Shown here piece after piece: positions 7,943-17,174 of a stretch of DNA of 64,000 bases (positions are counted from its first letter, which is position 1; each line of letters opens with the position of its first letter). Position numbers and translations under genes: made by a program. This DNA comes from Anaerolineae bacterium (GTDB lineage: Bacteria; Chloroflexota; Anaerolineae; Aggregatilineales; Phototrophicaceae), in contig JAJECX010000013.1 of NCBI GenBank assembly GCA_022821805.1, positions 1 through 64,000 of the forward strand, given 5' to 3'. The notes beneath the pieces were generated by a model. The model was given only the letters and a program-made list of their open reading frames with translations. It did no database searches and was not told the origin of the DNA.

Positions 7943-9529
7943 ATGAACCGCAAACAAGAGAAGGACATCCACAATACCTCCAGGATGTTAGCTGGCAACT
8001 CGCTTTCGCGCAGGCGCTTTTTGCAGACCATGCTCACGACCGGCGCTGGCGCGCTGGTCTATTCGGCCAGTCCCCTGGCCTCTGTCGTTGCCCAGGGCGG
8101 CTCCTCCGCCACCATCGATATCGCCAACAGTTTCGGCCGCCTCAATCCTGTACTTTCCACCGCCATCGGCGAGTTGACGATCAACAACGCCGTCTTCAAC
8201 AAAGTGCCGGATCTGCTTGCAGGACCGCCCACACAAGTGGATGACCTGACCTGGACGCTGGATTTCCGCCAGGGCGTGATGTTCCACGATGGCGCCGAGA
8301 TGAAAGCATCCGACTTTGCATTCACGCTGAATTTGATTCAGAATCCGGATACCGCCTCTCTCTTCGCGAATTTCCTGACGCCCATCGACGGCGCCGAAGC
8401 GACCGGTGATTACAGCGCCACGATCCACCTCGGCGAACCCTTCGGGCTGCTGCCGGAGCGCCTCTTTGTCATGTCCGTGCTGCCAGAAGCTACCTTCAAT
8501 GAAAAAGGCATGGATCGCTTCAATTTGGAACCGGTCGGGACCGGTCCCTTCGTTTTCCAAAACATGATCGCGCAAGACCGGGTCGAACTCTCGCGCAATG
8601 CCGACTACTTTGTCGAAGGCTTGCCGCTCTTGGACAGCCTGACCTACCGCGAAGTGCCGGAAGCCAGCGTGCGCATGGCGAATCTGGTCGCTAGCGCATC
8701 CGATGTCATGGAACAGGTGCCGCCGGAAAGCTTCGATATCTTCGGGCGCGCTCCCGGTATCGTCGCCGGCGCCGGACCAAGCACCCGCCGCGCCTTCATC
8801 GCCTACAACTGCACCAAACCGCCGCTGGATGACGCGCGTGTGCGCCAGGCGCTCTCCTACGCCATCGACCGCCAAGCCATCATCGACACCGTATTGAGCG
8901 GCAAAGGCTTGCCCGGCAACGGCTCCAGCATTCCGCCGTCAATGGACAATTACAACGCCGATGCCGACAAATATAATTACGATCCAGATATGGCGCGGGC
9001 GCTGCTCAGCGAGGCCGGCGCCGAGGGAATCAAGCTGGAGCTGATGGCGGGCTCGCTCAAATTCCTGGCTGATACCGTCACCTTGATCAAACCGATGGTG
9101 GAAGCGGTCGGCATTGAGACCGAAATCCGCCTGATTGAGGTCGAGGCTGGTTATCAGTTCGTATTCGACCGCACCTTCGATACCTACACCACCTGGGGCA
9201 ATACCAGCGCCCTCGGCTCGGACATCGATATCCACACGCGCTGGATTTACGGACCCTTCATCGGCCGCGGCGATACGCTCTTCGGCTGGGGGCCGCACAA
9301 TGGCGATATCTTCGAGCAGACGCACCAGACGATGAATGCCGCCGCCGCCACCGCGGACGCCGACGAGCGCCACGCCGGTTATGACCAGGTGCAGGCGACC
9401 GTCGTGGACGAAGCGGTCGAGTTTGTCTTGTACTGGCCCGATAATCTTGGCGCCTGGCGCGATGACATTTCCGGATACGCGCCACCGATCGACGATGTCA
9501 TCGACGCATCTGAGATCGCCAAGGGCTAA
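7943..9529 (+). CDS. Peptide/nickel-type ABC transporter substrate-binding protein (Tat-exported)
   Basis: A 528-residue family-5 solute-binding protein. The N-terminus carries a twin-arginine signal, SRRRFLQTML (22-31), followed by a hydrophobic stretch and a cleavage region near SVVAQGG, so it is exported folded through Tat. The mature part has the family-5 features: TLDFRQGVMFHDGAEMKASD in lobe I, VRQALSYAIDRQAI, and a C-terminal lobe with ADERHAGYDQVQ. These receptors deliver oligopeptides, opines, glycosides or similar compounds to DppB/DppC permeases, which follow after a hairpin repeat. A GGAGAAC ribosome site precedes the ATG. The gene context (M81, aspartoacylase) suggests a peptide- or amide-like ligand. 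Confidence 0.88.
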   Translation: MNRKQEKDIHNTSRMLAGNSLSRRRFLQTMLTTGAGALVYSASPLASVVAQGGSSATIDIANSFGRLNPVLSTAIGELTINNAVFNKVPDLLAGPPTQVDDLTWTLDFRQGVMFHDGAEMKASDFAFTLNLIQNPDTASLFANFLTPIDGAEATGDYSATIHLGEPFGLLPERLFVMSVLPEATFNEKGMDRFNLEPVGTGPFVFQNMIAQDRVELSRNADYFVEGLPLLDSLTYREVPEASVRMANLVASASDVMEQVPPESFDIFGRAPGIVAGAGPSTRRAFIAYNCTKPPLDDARVRQALSYAIDRQAIIDTVLSGKGLPGNGSSIPPSMDNYNADADKYNYDPDMARALLSEAGAEGIKLELMAGSLKFLADTVTLIKPMVEAVGIETEIRLIEVEAGYQFVFDRTFDTYTTWGNTSALGSDIDIHTRWIYGPFIGRGDTLFGWGPHNGDIFEQTHQTMNAAAATADADERHAGYDQVQATVVDEAVEFVLYWPDNLGAWRDDISGYAPPIDDVIDASEIAKG

Positions 9530-9540
9530 TCGCCCACGCA

Positions 9541-9613
9541 AAAGACTATGCGTCCCACAGCGTCGTAGCTCCCCTTCCCTAGCTTTCTGGGGAAGGGGCC
9601 GGGGGATGGGGTT
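9541..9613 (+). repeat. 73-nt hairpin repeat after binding-protein gene, copy 1
   Basis: Between the binding-protein stop and the permease start lies a C-rich/G-rich hairpin: CCCCTTCCC (9571-9579) pairs with GGGAAGGGG, followed by a G-run (CCGGGGGATGGGGTTT). A second copy at 51358-51430 matches over about 73 nt, including the leader AAANACTNTGCGTCCC. It also lies between a binding-protein gene and its permease gene, in the same orientation relative to transcription. It may stabilise or terminate the upstream message so that the receptor is made in excess. Confidence 0.75.
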
Positions 9614-9694
9614 TATCTCGCTCCAAAGCGCAAAACGGTCCTATTCTCAGCCCACAATGGCTTGTCCAGACCTAGGCTGATGAAGAACTGAAAA

Positions 9695-10642
9695 ATGGCT
9701 CGATTCATCGCGCGGCGCCTCCTTTTCTCGCTTCCGGTTCTCTTCGGCGTCACCGTCCTGATCTATGTGCTCCTCTGGTTCGCGCCGGGCGATCCGGCCC
9801 TGTCCAGCCTGGGCATTTACGCCACGCCGGAACAGCTCGAGACGCTGCGCCAACAGCTAGATCTTGATAAGCCAATTTATGTGCTTTATATGCGCTGGCT
9901 CGGGCAGATTGTCCGCCTTGATTTCGGCGTTTCCCTGATAACGAAGGAATACGTCAGCACATTAATCGGCCACAGCTTGTCAATCACATTGCAGTTAACG
10001 GCAGTATCAATGGTCATGGTGCTGCTGATCGCCTTTCCCACCGGCATCATCTCCGCCGTCAAACGAAACAGCATAAGCGATATGCTGAGCCGCATCTTCT
10101 CCCTCCTGGGCATCTCGATGCCTAATTTCTGGCTGGCTTTGCTCTTCATCACCTTTATCGCCGTCGGCTTGGGCTGGTTCCCGCCCGGCGGCTATGTTTC
10201 GCCGGATAAAGGCTTTGGTCCCTGGCTGCGATCGCTGATATTGCCGGCGCTATCAATCGCTGCGGCGCCGGCATCCGCTCTGTCGCGCATGGTCCGCGCC
10301 AGCATGCTTGATGTGCTGAGCAAGGACTATATTCGAACGGCGCGCGCCAAGGGCCAGCGCGAACGCTGGATCGTCTTGCGGCATGCGCTGCGCAATTCGT
10401 TGATGGCGCCAATGACCATCATCGGCATGCAAGTCGGCTATCTGATGGGCGGCGCTATTATCGTCGAAGTCATCTTCTTCTTCCCGGGTATGGGACGGCT
10501 GCTGCTGGAAGCCGGTATCGATCAAGATTACTCGGTCGTGCAAGGCGTGGCGCTGGTATCGGCTGTCGCCTTCATCCTGGTCAACGTCCTGGTTGATTTT
10601 CTCTATATGCTCATTGACCCGCGCATTCGGGATACGGCATAA
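9695..10642 (+). CDS. ABC transporter permease, DppB/OppB-like
   Basis: A 315-residue inner-membrane permease of the peptide/nickel branch. It begins with the typical MARFIARRLLFSLPVLFGVT membrane segment and has six hydrophobic helices. The ATPase-contact loop is DYIRTARAKGQRERWIVLRH, the hallmark of DppB-type permeases. The C-terminus (FLYMLIDPRIR) is also canonical. It follows the binding protein after about 165 bp and is separated from the next permease by 11 bp. No ATPase genes (DppD/DppF type) follow, which is unusual for this transporter class, so ATP-driving subunits must come from elsewhere. Confidence 0.9.
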   Translation: MARFIARRLLFSLPVLFGVTVLIYVLLWFAPGDPALSSLGIYATPEQLETLRQQLDLDKPIYVLYMRWLGQIVRLDFGVSLITKEYVSTLIGHSLSITLQLTAVSMVMVLLIAFPTGIISAVKRNSISDMLSRIFSLLGISMPNFWLALLFITFIAVGLGWFPPGGYVSPDKGFGPWLRSLILPALSIAAAPASALSRMVRASMLDVLSKDYIRTARAKGQRERWIVLRHALRNSLMAPMTIIGMQVGYLMGGAIIVEVIFFFPGMGRLLLEAGIDQDYSVVQGVALVSAVAFILVNVLVDFLYMLIDPRIRDTA

Positions 10643-10653
10643 AGGCGCGCGCC

Positions 10654-11499
10654 ATGCACAGGTTCTGGTGGCTGCGGAACGACCCCCTCGCCCTGATCGG
10701 GCTGATTGTTTTGGCTATCCTGGCTCTCAGCGCGGTATTCGCCGCCCAGATCGCGCCCTTTGACCCAACCGAACAGCACCTCTCCGATGTGCTGAAACCG
10801 CCCGACGAGATCTATCGCTTCGGCACCGATCAATTCGGACGCGACATTCTAAGCCGAGTCATTCACGGGACGCAGATATCGCTCGGCTTGGGTTCGCTGG
10901 CGGTGATCCTGGCGGTGGCGGCGGGCACGACGATCGGCTTGGCCGCCGGTTATATTGGCGGGCGGGTCGATGAATTCATCATGCGCGTGATCGATATTTT
11001 CTTCGCCTTCCCGCCCATTGTGCTGGCGATATTTTTGATGGCGACTTTAGGACCGAGCTTGCTCAACGTGGTCATTGTAGTCGCCCTCGTTACGATTCCA
11101 CAATTCACCCGTATCGCGCGCAGCGTCGCCATCAGCGAGCGCAACCAGGATTATGTGCTGGCGGCGCGCGCGATGGGCGCCTCGACCGCGTCTGTCCTGC
11201 GCCGGCACCTGCTGGTCAACGCCTTTCCCCCACTGGCGGTGCAGGTCACCGTGCTGCTGGCAGACGCGATTCTCATTGAAGCGTCGCTGAGTTTTCTCGG
11301 CATCGGCGTGCGCCCGCCGACGCCGACCTGGGGCGGCATCCTCAGCGCCGGGCGCGATTATGTATTCACCGGATTCTGGTGGTTCACCGTCTTCCCGGGC
11401 TTGGCCATCTTTCTCGCCGTATTCTCTTTGAACGTCTTGGGCGACGGTTTGCGCGATTTCATCGATCCGACTACGCGACCGCGCGGCGCCGGAAAGTAG
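10654..11499 (+). CDS. ABC transporter permease, DppC/OppC-like
   Basis: A 281-residue partner permease with an N-terminal membrane segment (DPLALIGLIVLAILALSAVF) and the DppC-type region FGTDQFGRDILSRVIHGTQI. The cytoplasmic coupling loop is QDYVLAARAMGAS, and the conserved end block is SLSFLGIGVRPPTPTWG. It forms the heterodimeric channel with the preceding DppB-like protein. The next gene is an epimerase rather than an ATPase. Start ATG at 10654, 11 bp after the previous stop. Confidence 0.9.
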   Translation: MHRFWWLRNDPLALIGLIVLAILALSAVFAAQIAPFDPTEQHLSDVLKPPDEIYRFGTDQFGRDILSRVIHGTQISLGLGSLAVILAVAAGTTIGLAAGYIGGRVDEFIMRVIDIFFAFPPIVLAIFLMATLGPSLLNVVIVVALVTIPQFTRIARSVAISERNQDYVLAARAMGASTASVLRRHLLVNAFPPLAVQVTVLLADAILIEASLSFLGIGVRPPTPTWGGILSAGRDYVFTGFWWFTVFPGLAIFLAVFSLNVLGDGLRDFIDPTTRPRGAGK

Positions 11500-11549
11500 C
11501 GATAAGGCAGGGAGTTCATGTATACCAGTTTCGAAGGGAGCGAACACTA

Positions 11550-12572
11550 ATGAAGATTCTTATCTCCGGCGTCAGCGGACGCGTCGGCGCGAACCTTGCG
11601 CATCAACTTATCAAGCGAGGAAACTATGTGCGCGGGCTGGTCATGCCGGGCGACCCCAAAGCGGACAAGGCAGCGCGGCTTGGCGTGGAGATCATCGAAA
11701 CCGATATCGCCGATGCCGATCGCGTGCGGGCGGCCGCCGACGGCGTCGACATCGTCATTCATCAAGCCGCCCAGATTCTCGAGGGCATCTACCCGTCCGA
11801 GCGCATGCTGGAGATCAACACCCAGTCCACCATCAGTCTCCTCGAAGGCGCGTTGGCCTCATCTACGCCGGTCAAGCGATTCATTCTGGCCAGCACCGAC
11901 CAAACCTACCAACCCTTCGTCACCCACCAAGTCACCTTCTATGAAGATTCGCCGCAGCAGCCCGCCGATATCTACGCCCTGACCAAGCTGCTTTCCGAGA
12001 ACGCATGTCGCGCCTATATGGCTGAATACGGCTTACCGGTGACGATCTTGCGCTACAGTTCGATCCTGGCCGCCAACGAAGTGCTAGGCGTGCTCAATCC
12101 GGTTTGGCTGAATTACTTCGTCGAACTCGCTGTGGCGAAGAACCGCATCCCCTGGTTTGGCGCGCAGCATGTGGACGAAGCGCAGGCGATCATCAAGGAC
12201 TTGCTGGAGACGCCGGAGGCCGTCTGCGCCGTAACCGACCCGAATGGAAAATCCTGGGCGCTGGCTTTCACCGATGTGCGCGATGTGGTGGCTGGCACCC
12301 TCTTGGCTTTGGATAGCGAAAATGCCATCGGCGAAGCCTTCAACATGGTTAGTCCCGTTCCGGTCGCATATACAACTGCCGCTCGCCTCATCGCTGACAA
12401 CACCGATCGTCCCTACCTCGATGTCAAGATGCCCTTCTATTGGGGACCACATGTCTCCAACGAAAAGGCGCGCTCAATGCTTGGCTACAAACCACAGTAC
12501 AGTTTCGACAAGATGGTAGAAACCGCCTTGGCTTTTCAGCGCGGCGAACCCATTGATCAGATCCCGAATTAG
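11550..12572 (+). CDS. NAD-dependent epimerase/dehydratase (extended SDR)
   Basis: A 340-residue extended SDR with the Rossmann motif GVSGRVG (7-13), an acidic second strand region, a catalytic Ser/Thr in ILASTDQ (about 113-117) and YALTK (Y142, K146). Relatives act on nucleotide sugars or other hydroxylated compounds (epimerisation, dehydration, reduction). The ATG at 11550 is chosen because GAAGGGAG lies 8-15 bp upstream and the GxxGxxG motif then falls at its usual N-terminal position. It follows the peptide-type permeases by 50 bp and precedes an amidohydrolase, so it probably works on the imported compound. The substrate is unknown. Confidence 0.8.
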   Translation: MKILISGVSGRVGANLAHQLIKRGNYVRGLVMPGDPKADKAARLGVEIIETDIADADRVRAAADGVDIVIHQAAQILEGIYPSERMLEINTQSTISLLEGALASSTPVKRFILASTDQTYQPFVTHQVTFYEDSPQQPADIYALTKLLSENACRAYMAEYGLPVTILRYSSILAANEVLGVLNPVWLNYFVELAVAKNRIPWFGAQHVDEAQAIIKDLLETPEAVCAVTDPNGKSWALAFTDVRDVVAGTLLALDSENAIGEAFNMVSPVPVAYTTAARLIADNTDRPYLDVKMPFYWGPHVSNEKARSMLGYKPQYSFDKMVETALAFQRGEPIDQIPN

Positions 12573-12760
12573 CGAATGCGGCGCCTGGCTCGCGCGGTTT
12601 ATTTTGCCGCAGGCGCGGATTTGACCACAATTCACAGCTTGGGTAAATTGGACGCGAAGCGCGCTTGCTTGCTTCATTCGCGCTAAAGCCCTTGTTCTGG
12701 CGCGCGACAGTTTGTGCGCCGAGCAATTCTACATATAAGAATCGCACAAGGAGTGAAACG

Positions 12761-13618
12761 ATGTTGGACTTCCCAATCATTGATACGCATCTCCATGTAT
12801 GGGACCCGCAGCGCTTGCGCTATCCATGGCTGGACGACATCCCTTTGCTGAACCAGCCCTATTTGCTGGATGACTACGATCGCGCCTGCGGACCGGTCGC
12901 TGTGGAGAAGATGGTCTTTTTGCAAGCTGAGGTGGACTTCTCCCAATTCCAGCAAGAAGCGGACTGGGTGGAGGGGCTGGCCGATAAGGATAGCCGGTTG
13001 CAAGGCATCGTCCCTTGGGCGCCGCTGGAATCGGGCGAAGGCGCTCGTCCCGCGCTGGAGAAGCTGGCCGCCAACCCGCGCGTCAAAAGCATCCGCCGCA
13101 TTATCCAGTTTGAGCCGGATATCGAGTTCTGCCTGCGCCCGGATTTCCTGCGCGGCCTGCGGTTATTGCCCGAATTTGGCCTGAACTTCGACATTTGCAT
13201 CCATCACCCGCAAATGGCGAATACCATCGAGATGGTGGCGCAGTGCCCCAATGTCCAGTTCATCCTCGATCATATCGGCAAGCCCGACATCAAGAACGGT
13301 CTGATGGATCCCTGGCGCGCTGAAATCAAGATCCTTTCCGAGTTTCCCAATGTTTGGTGCAAGATCTCGGGTCTGGTCACGGAAGCTGATCACGAGAACT
13401 GGACCCGGGAGCAGCTCAAGCCCTATATCGATCACGTCATCGAGTGCTTCAGCTTTGACCGCGTGATGTATGGCGGCGATTGGCCCGTCGCCTATCAAGC
13501 GACGGAATATCCGCGCTGGGTGGAAACGCTTGCCTGGGCGGTCGAAGGCTGTACGGATGAGGAGTTAAAAAAGCTATTTCGCGACAACGCCAGAGCCTTC
13601 TACCGCTTGGAGGACTGA
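12761..13618 (+). CDS. Amidohydrolase family 2 (PF04909-type) protein
   Basis: A 285-residue TIM-barrel metal hydrolase. DTHLHVWD at the N-terminus supplies H10 and H12. HH (148-149) and H171 in DHIGKPDIKNG follow, and D240 lies in YGGDWPVAY. This pattern and length match the amidohydrolase-2 family, which includes L-fuconolactonase, 2-pyrone-4,6-dicarboxylate lactonase and decarboxylases. The ATG at 12761 has GGAG nine bases upstream. With an SDR downstream and an epimerase upstream, sugar-lactone hydrolysis is a plausible role: an SDR oxidises a sugar to a lactone, and this enzyme opens it. That pairing is inference; the fold and metal site are visible. Confidence 0.82.
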   Translation: MLDFPIIDTHLHVWDPQRLRYPWLDDIPLLNQPYLLDDYDRACGPVAVEKMVFLQAEVDFSQFQQEADWVEGLADKDSRLQGIVPWAPLESGEGARPALEKLAANPRVKSIRRIIQFEPDIEFCLRPDFLRGLRLLPEFGLNFDICIHHPQMANTIEMVAQCPNVQFILDHIGKPDIKNGLMDPWRAEIKILSEFPNVWCKISGLVTEADHENWTREQLKPYIDHVIECFSFDRVMYGGDWPVAYQATEYPRWVETLAWAVEGCTDEELKKLFRDNARAFYRLED

Positions 13619-13707
13619 GGGCTTGGCGTTGCATTTGATGTGCCGCCGCGATATAGTTCGTGGGCTTGACCGCTAGGACCGGGCGCCGTCGGAGGATTGT
13701 TCTCTCA

Positions 13708-14526
13708 ATGGATTGGAATGGACATGTCGCCATCGTCACCGGCGCAGCCAGCGGGATTGGCGCCGGCATTGCCGAATGCTTCGCTGAAGCGGGCGCGGAA
13801 GTTGTCGTCGCCGATATCAACGAGCGGCTGGGCGCGCAGGTCACAACGGATTTACAGGAGCGCTACGGCAAGGGTCTCTTCGTCAAAACAGATGTCTCGC
13901 AAGCCGCCGACTGCAAGAGACTCATGGACGAAACCCTCTCAGCCTATGGTCAGATCGACACGCTGGTTAACAACGCCGGCGTCAACTTCGTCAAGCCAAC
14001 GCTTGAGATGGACGAAGCCGATTGGGATCGCGTCGTCGATGTCGATCTGAAGGGCACGTTCCTCTGCAGCCGCTACGCGCTCAAGGCGATGGTCGCGCGG
14101 CGCAGCGGCGCCATCATCAATATCGCCAGTGTGCACACGGTTGCCACCTTGCCGGCGGCCGCGCCTTATGCCGCGTCGAAAGGCGGCGTCGGCATGATGA
14201 CAGCGTCGATGGCAATCGAGTTCGCGCCCTACGGCATTCGCATCAACGCCGTCAGCCCGGGGCTGACCGACACCCAAATCTGGAAAGATCTCCAGGATGC
14301 TGCGGAAGACGCCGAATTGGCGCGGCAGCATTGGATGGACAATATCCCGCTGGGACGGGTGCAAGCGCCGCGCGAGGTGGGCAATGTCGCGCTCTTCCTG
14401 GCGAGCGAGCAATCATCGTATGTGACCGGCGCCAACATCTTTACTGACGGCGGTATGACAATTCAGTTGACCAATCGCGAGCGTTTCGCCAGCAAATCTT
14501 TGGAGGGGGTGGCGCCAAAAGACTGA
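13708..14526 (+). CDS. SDR family oxidoreductase (classical)
   Basis: A 272-residue classical SDR. TGAASGIG (11-18), the NNAG motif (about 89-92), IASVHT with the catalytic Ser and YAASK are all present, as is the TGANIFTDGG end. It lies 89 bp after the amidohydrolase and is preceded by a GGAGG-type ribosome site, so it probably belongs to the same transcript. SDRs next to lactonase-like amidohydrolases often act as sugar or polyol dehydrogenases. The exact substrate cannot be assigned. A C-terminal extension of about 15 residues after the usual end is unremarkable. Confidence 0.87.
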   Translation: MDWNGHVAIVTGAASGIGAGIAECFAEAGAEVVVADINERLGAQVTTDLQERYGKGLFVKTDVSQAADCKRLMDETLSAYGQIDTLVNNAGVNFVKPTLEMDEADWDRVVDVDLKGTFLCSRYALKAMVARRSGAIINIASVHTVATLPAAAPYAASKGGVGMMTASMAIEFAPYGIRINAVSPGLTDTQIWKDLQDAAEDAELARQHWMDNIPLGRVQAPREVGNVALFLASEQSSYVTGANIFTDGGMTIQLTNRERFASKSLEGVAPKD

Positions 14527-14666
14527 ATACCTTGCCGAGCCCGCCTAACTATGGCGACCAATCATCTGTTCGCGGCTGACTAGCCAAAAGAGCGCAGGAG
14601 GTGCGCCCATAAGAGAAACTCGTTATGTTTTGTCCGCAGCTACTGAATATATCCGTGAAAGGCAAT

Positions 14667-16127
14667 ATGATGTTCAAGAAACTGTCAGTGCTTCTCGTAT
14701 TCGCGCTTCTCTTCGCAGCCTTCGGTACGGCCTTGGCGCAGGATAGCGATATTTCGGGTGAAATCGTTGTCCACCTTCAGGTCTATTACCGGCCCGAGCA
14801 GCATCCGGCGCATTCCGCAATCGCCGAGCAAGTCGCGCAGGAATACATGGACATGCATCCCAATGCGACCATCGAGCTCCTGCCCGATATTCCCGGTGGC
14901 ACCGATTACATCACTTGGCTGTCCGCGCGCATGGCCGCTGATGAAGCGCCAGATATCGTTTGGGATCAGTGGTTCAATCGCAGTCTCAAGATGGATACTT
15001 GGTGGACGGCGCTGGACGAGTACTTTGAGATGCCAAACCCCTACATCGCCGAGGGCATCCCGGGCCACGAACGTTGGGCTGATTCATTCGCGCCAAACGC
15101 GATGAATACGACGCGCGCGCCCGATGGGCATTGGTATCAGACCGCGCTGGACTGGGTGGAGACCGCCATGTTCTACAACGTCGCCATGTTCGAAGAAGCT
15201 GGCGTGGAACCGGATTGGGCCAATTGGGGCGAGTTCATCGCCGATATGCACACCATCCAGGATACGCTCGGCGTGGAAGCCTTCGGCTCCTTCATGCCTG
15301 GCACCGGCTGGAGCACCTGGTATTGGGCTGATAGCTTGTGGCTCAGCGTTGTCTGGGCGGACCGGCATAGTGAAATCTATATGGACAAATACTCCGAGAT
15401 GCAGCCGGATCTGGACTGGCGCGCGTTGAACGCCGAAGAGGTCGCCAAGGCGGTTCATGACGGCGTGATAAACGCCCAGGACCCGCGTATGGACGAATAC
15501 TTGCGCATTTCTAAACAGTTCGTCGAGATTCTGCCGATTGACTACATTGGCATCACCAGCTTGGGCGACGTCATGCGCATGTGGCTCGGCGAGCAGCTGG
15601 CTGTTTATTGGGGCGGGTCTTGGGACAACAAGGAAATCACCGATTCGGCTTCCTTTGAATGGGGCTTGACCTATCTGCCGCCTTTCACGGAAGAAGACTT
15701 TGAAGGGGCGCCCGGGACCATCTACCGGGTTGGCGGACCCAGCTCGGCCGGGCAATATGGCATACCGGTGGCGACGGCGGAAAGCGAGAACTTAGAACTC
15801 GCCGTCGATTACCTGATGTGGATGTCTGCCCCACAGAACTTTGGTCCCCTGGCGAACGAGTTCGGCGGCTTCATCCCGATGGTGGCTGGCACCGAAATTG
15901 GGCCCGTGCTCGCCAATTTCCAGACTGTGGCTGCTTTGCAGGACCGCCTGTTCCTCGATCCGAGCGGGCGGCTGACCGTTGAGCACGGCGACAACTGGAC
16001 GCAGATCATGCAGGGCTTCTTCCTGGGCGCGACCAACGAAGAAGAGACCAAAGCGCTGCTGCAGGAATCCTGGGAGAGCGGCGCCGCCGCCCTTTGCGAA
16101 CAAGTCGGCTACGACTGGTGTCCCTAG
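14667..16127 (+). CDS. ABC sugar-binding protein (family 1)
   Basis: An exported family-1 solute-binding protein of 486 residues. The Sec signal peptide is MMFKKLSVLLVFALLFAAFG followed by TALAQD, with cleavage expected after AQ and no lipobox Cys. The mature protein has the typical alternating lobes and a long aromatic-rich middle part (TGWSTWYWADSLWLSVVWAD), as in receptors for oligosaccharides. Start ATG at 14667 (or 14670) follows GAAAGG. It heads a three-gene importer with the permeases at 16224 and 17161, from which it is separated by a hairpin. No ATPase is encoded, as is usual for sugar importers that share an MsmK/MsiK-type ATPase. Confidence 0.88.
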   Translation: MMFKKLSVLLVFALLFAAFGTALAQDSDISGEIVVHLQVYYRPEQHPAHSAIAEQVAQEYMDMHPNATIELLPDIPGGTDYITWLSARMAADEAPDIVWDQWFNRSLKMDTWWTALDEYFEMPNPYIAEGIPGHERWADSFAPNAMNTTRAPDGHWYQTALDWVETAMFYNVAMFEEAGVEPDWANWGEFIADMHTIQDTLGVEAFGSFMPGTGWSTWYWADSLWLSVVWADRHSEIYMDKYSEMQPDLDWRALNAEEVAKAVHDGVINAQDPRMDEYLRISKQFVEILPIDYIGITSLGDVMRMWLGEQLAVYWGGSWDNKEITDSASFEWGLTYLPPFTEEDFEGAPGTIYRVGGPSSAGQYGIPVATAESENLELAVDYLMWMSAPQNFGPLANEFGGFIPMVAGTEIGPVLANFQTVAALQDRLFLDPSGRLTVEHGDNWTQIMQGFFLGATNEEETKALLQESWESGAAALCEQVGYDWCP

Positions 16128-16171
16128 TGGATATTGAACGGGGAGGCTGCGCTTGACAGCGTAGAATCCTT

Positions 16172-16203
16172 GAGCCGGGGTCGGGCTAACTGGCCCCGGT
16201 TCG
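16172..16203 (+). terminator. Hairpin between binding protein and permease genes
   Basis: GAGCCGGGGTC (16172-16182) is nearly complementary to GGCCCCGGTTC (16192-16202), giving an 11-bp stem with wobble pairs and a 9-nt loop. A short ATCTTT follows. It is placed to attenuate transcription or protect the binding-protein mRNA from 3' decay, which would raise receptor over permease levels. Confidence 0.6.
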
Positions 16204-16223
16204 CATCTTTAAGGACGTAACAG

Positions 16224-17174
16224 TTGACCCAGAAATCAAAGCCGATGCCAAGCGCCAAGACCGAACCAAGCCGCTGGAAGCTGCGCAGCGGTTTCGTGCC
16301 GATTTATGTGCCTTTCCTGTTTTTGATACCCGCCCTGCTGCTCCTGCTCTCATTCCGCTACATACCGGCTGTCTCGGCGATTTTTCATTCTTTCACCTAT
16401 TGGAATATCCCCGAGCCCGGCGAGTTCATTGGCTTGCAGAATTACCAGGCGCTAATCGATGATCCAATCTTCATAAAGTCTCTAGGCAATATTTTGAAGT
16501 ACATGGTCGGGCGCACCGCGCTGGTGCTGGTCATGGCTTTTGTGGGCGCGGAACTGGTCTACAACCTGACCAGCGATCGCTGGCGCAATATCTGGCGCAT
16601 GGTGTTCACCATCCCGATGGTGATACCATTCACGGTTAATTTGCTCGTTTGGCAGCAGGTCTACGCGGGCCGCCAAGGCATGCTCAATGAATTTCTGACT
16701 GGCATCGGCGCCATGGCGCGGCCCTACCCCTGGCTCGGGCGTCCTGATACCGCTCTGCCGGCGCTGATCTTCATCGGCTTCCCGGCGGTGGCCGGCTTCG
16801 GCTTCTTGATTATCCTCGCCGCGCTGCAGAACTTGTCAAGCGAGGTCAACGATGCCGCGCTCATCGACGGCTGCAGCCGCTTGCGCCGCGTCTTCGCCAT
16901 CGATCTGCCGGCGATTCGCGGTCCGCTGGCGCTGATCCTAATTTTGAGTCTCAACCAGGGTATGCAGGAATTCGCCCCCATGCTGGTGATGACGCAGGGC
17001 GGTCCCATCAACACCACCATGTCTCCAGCCTACTATCTTTATATTCAGGGCTTCACCTACGGCAAGCATGGGTACGCGTCGGCTATTGGCGCCGTGCTGA
17101 TGCTCATGACACTGGTTCTCAGCATGTTTATCCTGAGAATGCGTTATCGGAGGGCTTACGATGTCGCAGTCTAG
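16224..17174 (+). CDS. ABC sugar transporter permease (MalF/UgpA-like)
   Basis: A 316-residue integral membrane permease with six hydrophobic helices after a short basic N-terminus. The cytoplasmic EAA-type loop reads NDAALIDGCSRLRRVFAIDL, the docking site for the ATPase. The first Glu-Ala pair is replaced by Asn-Asp, a mild deviation. The likely start is TTG at 16224, eight bases after AAGGACG; an ATG at 16242 is an alternative. It overlaps the next permease by 14 bp. Together with the receptor at 14667 it forms a sugar importer. Confidence 0.88.
   Translation: MTQKSKPMPSAKTEPSRWKLRSGFVPIYVPFLFLIPALLLLLSFRYIPAVSAIFHSFTYWNIPEPGEFIGLQNYQALIDDPIFIKSLGNILKYMVGRTALVLVMAFVGAELVYNLTSDRWRNIWRMVFTIPMVIPFTVNLLVWQQVYAGRQGMLNEFLTGIGAMARPYPWLGRPDTALPALIFIGFPAVAGFGFLIILAALQNLSSEVNDAALIDGCSRLRRVFAIDLPAIRGPLALILILSLNQGMQEFAPMLVMTQGGPINTTMSPAYYLYIQGFTYGKHGYASAIGAVLMLMTLVLSMFILRMRYRRAYDVAV

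Noticed and set aside
11379..11549. N-terminal extension of the epimerase
   Set aside because: It overlaps the end of the permease gene and displaces the Rossmann motif from the N-terminus; the ATG at 11550 with a ribosome site is better.
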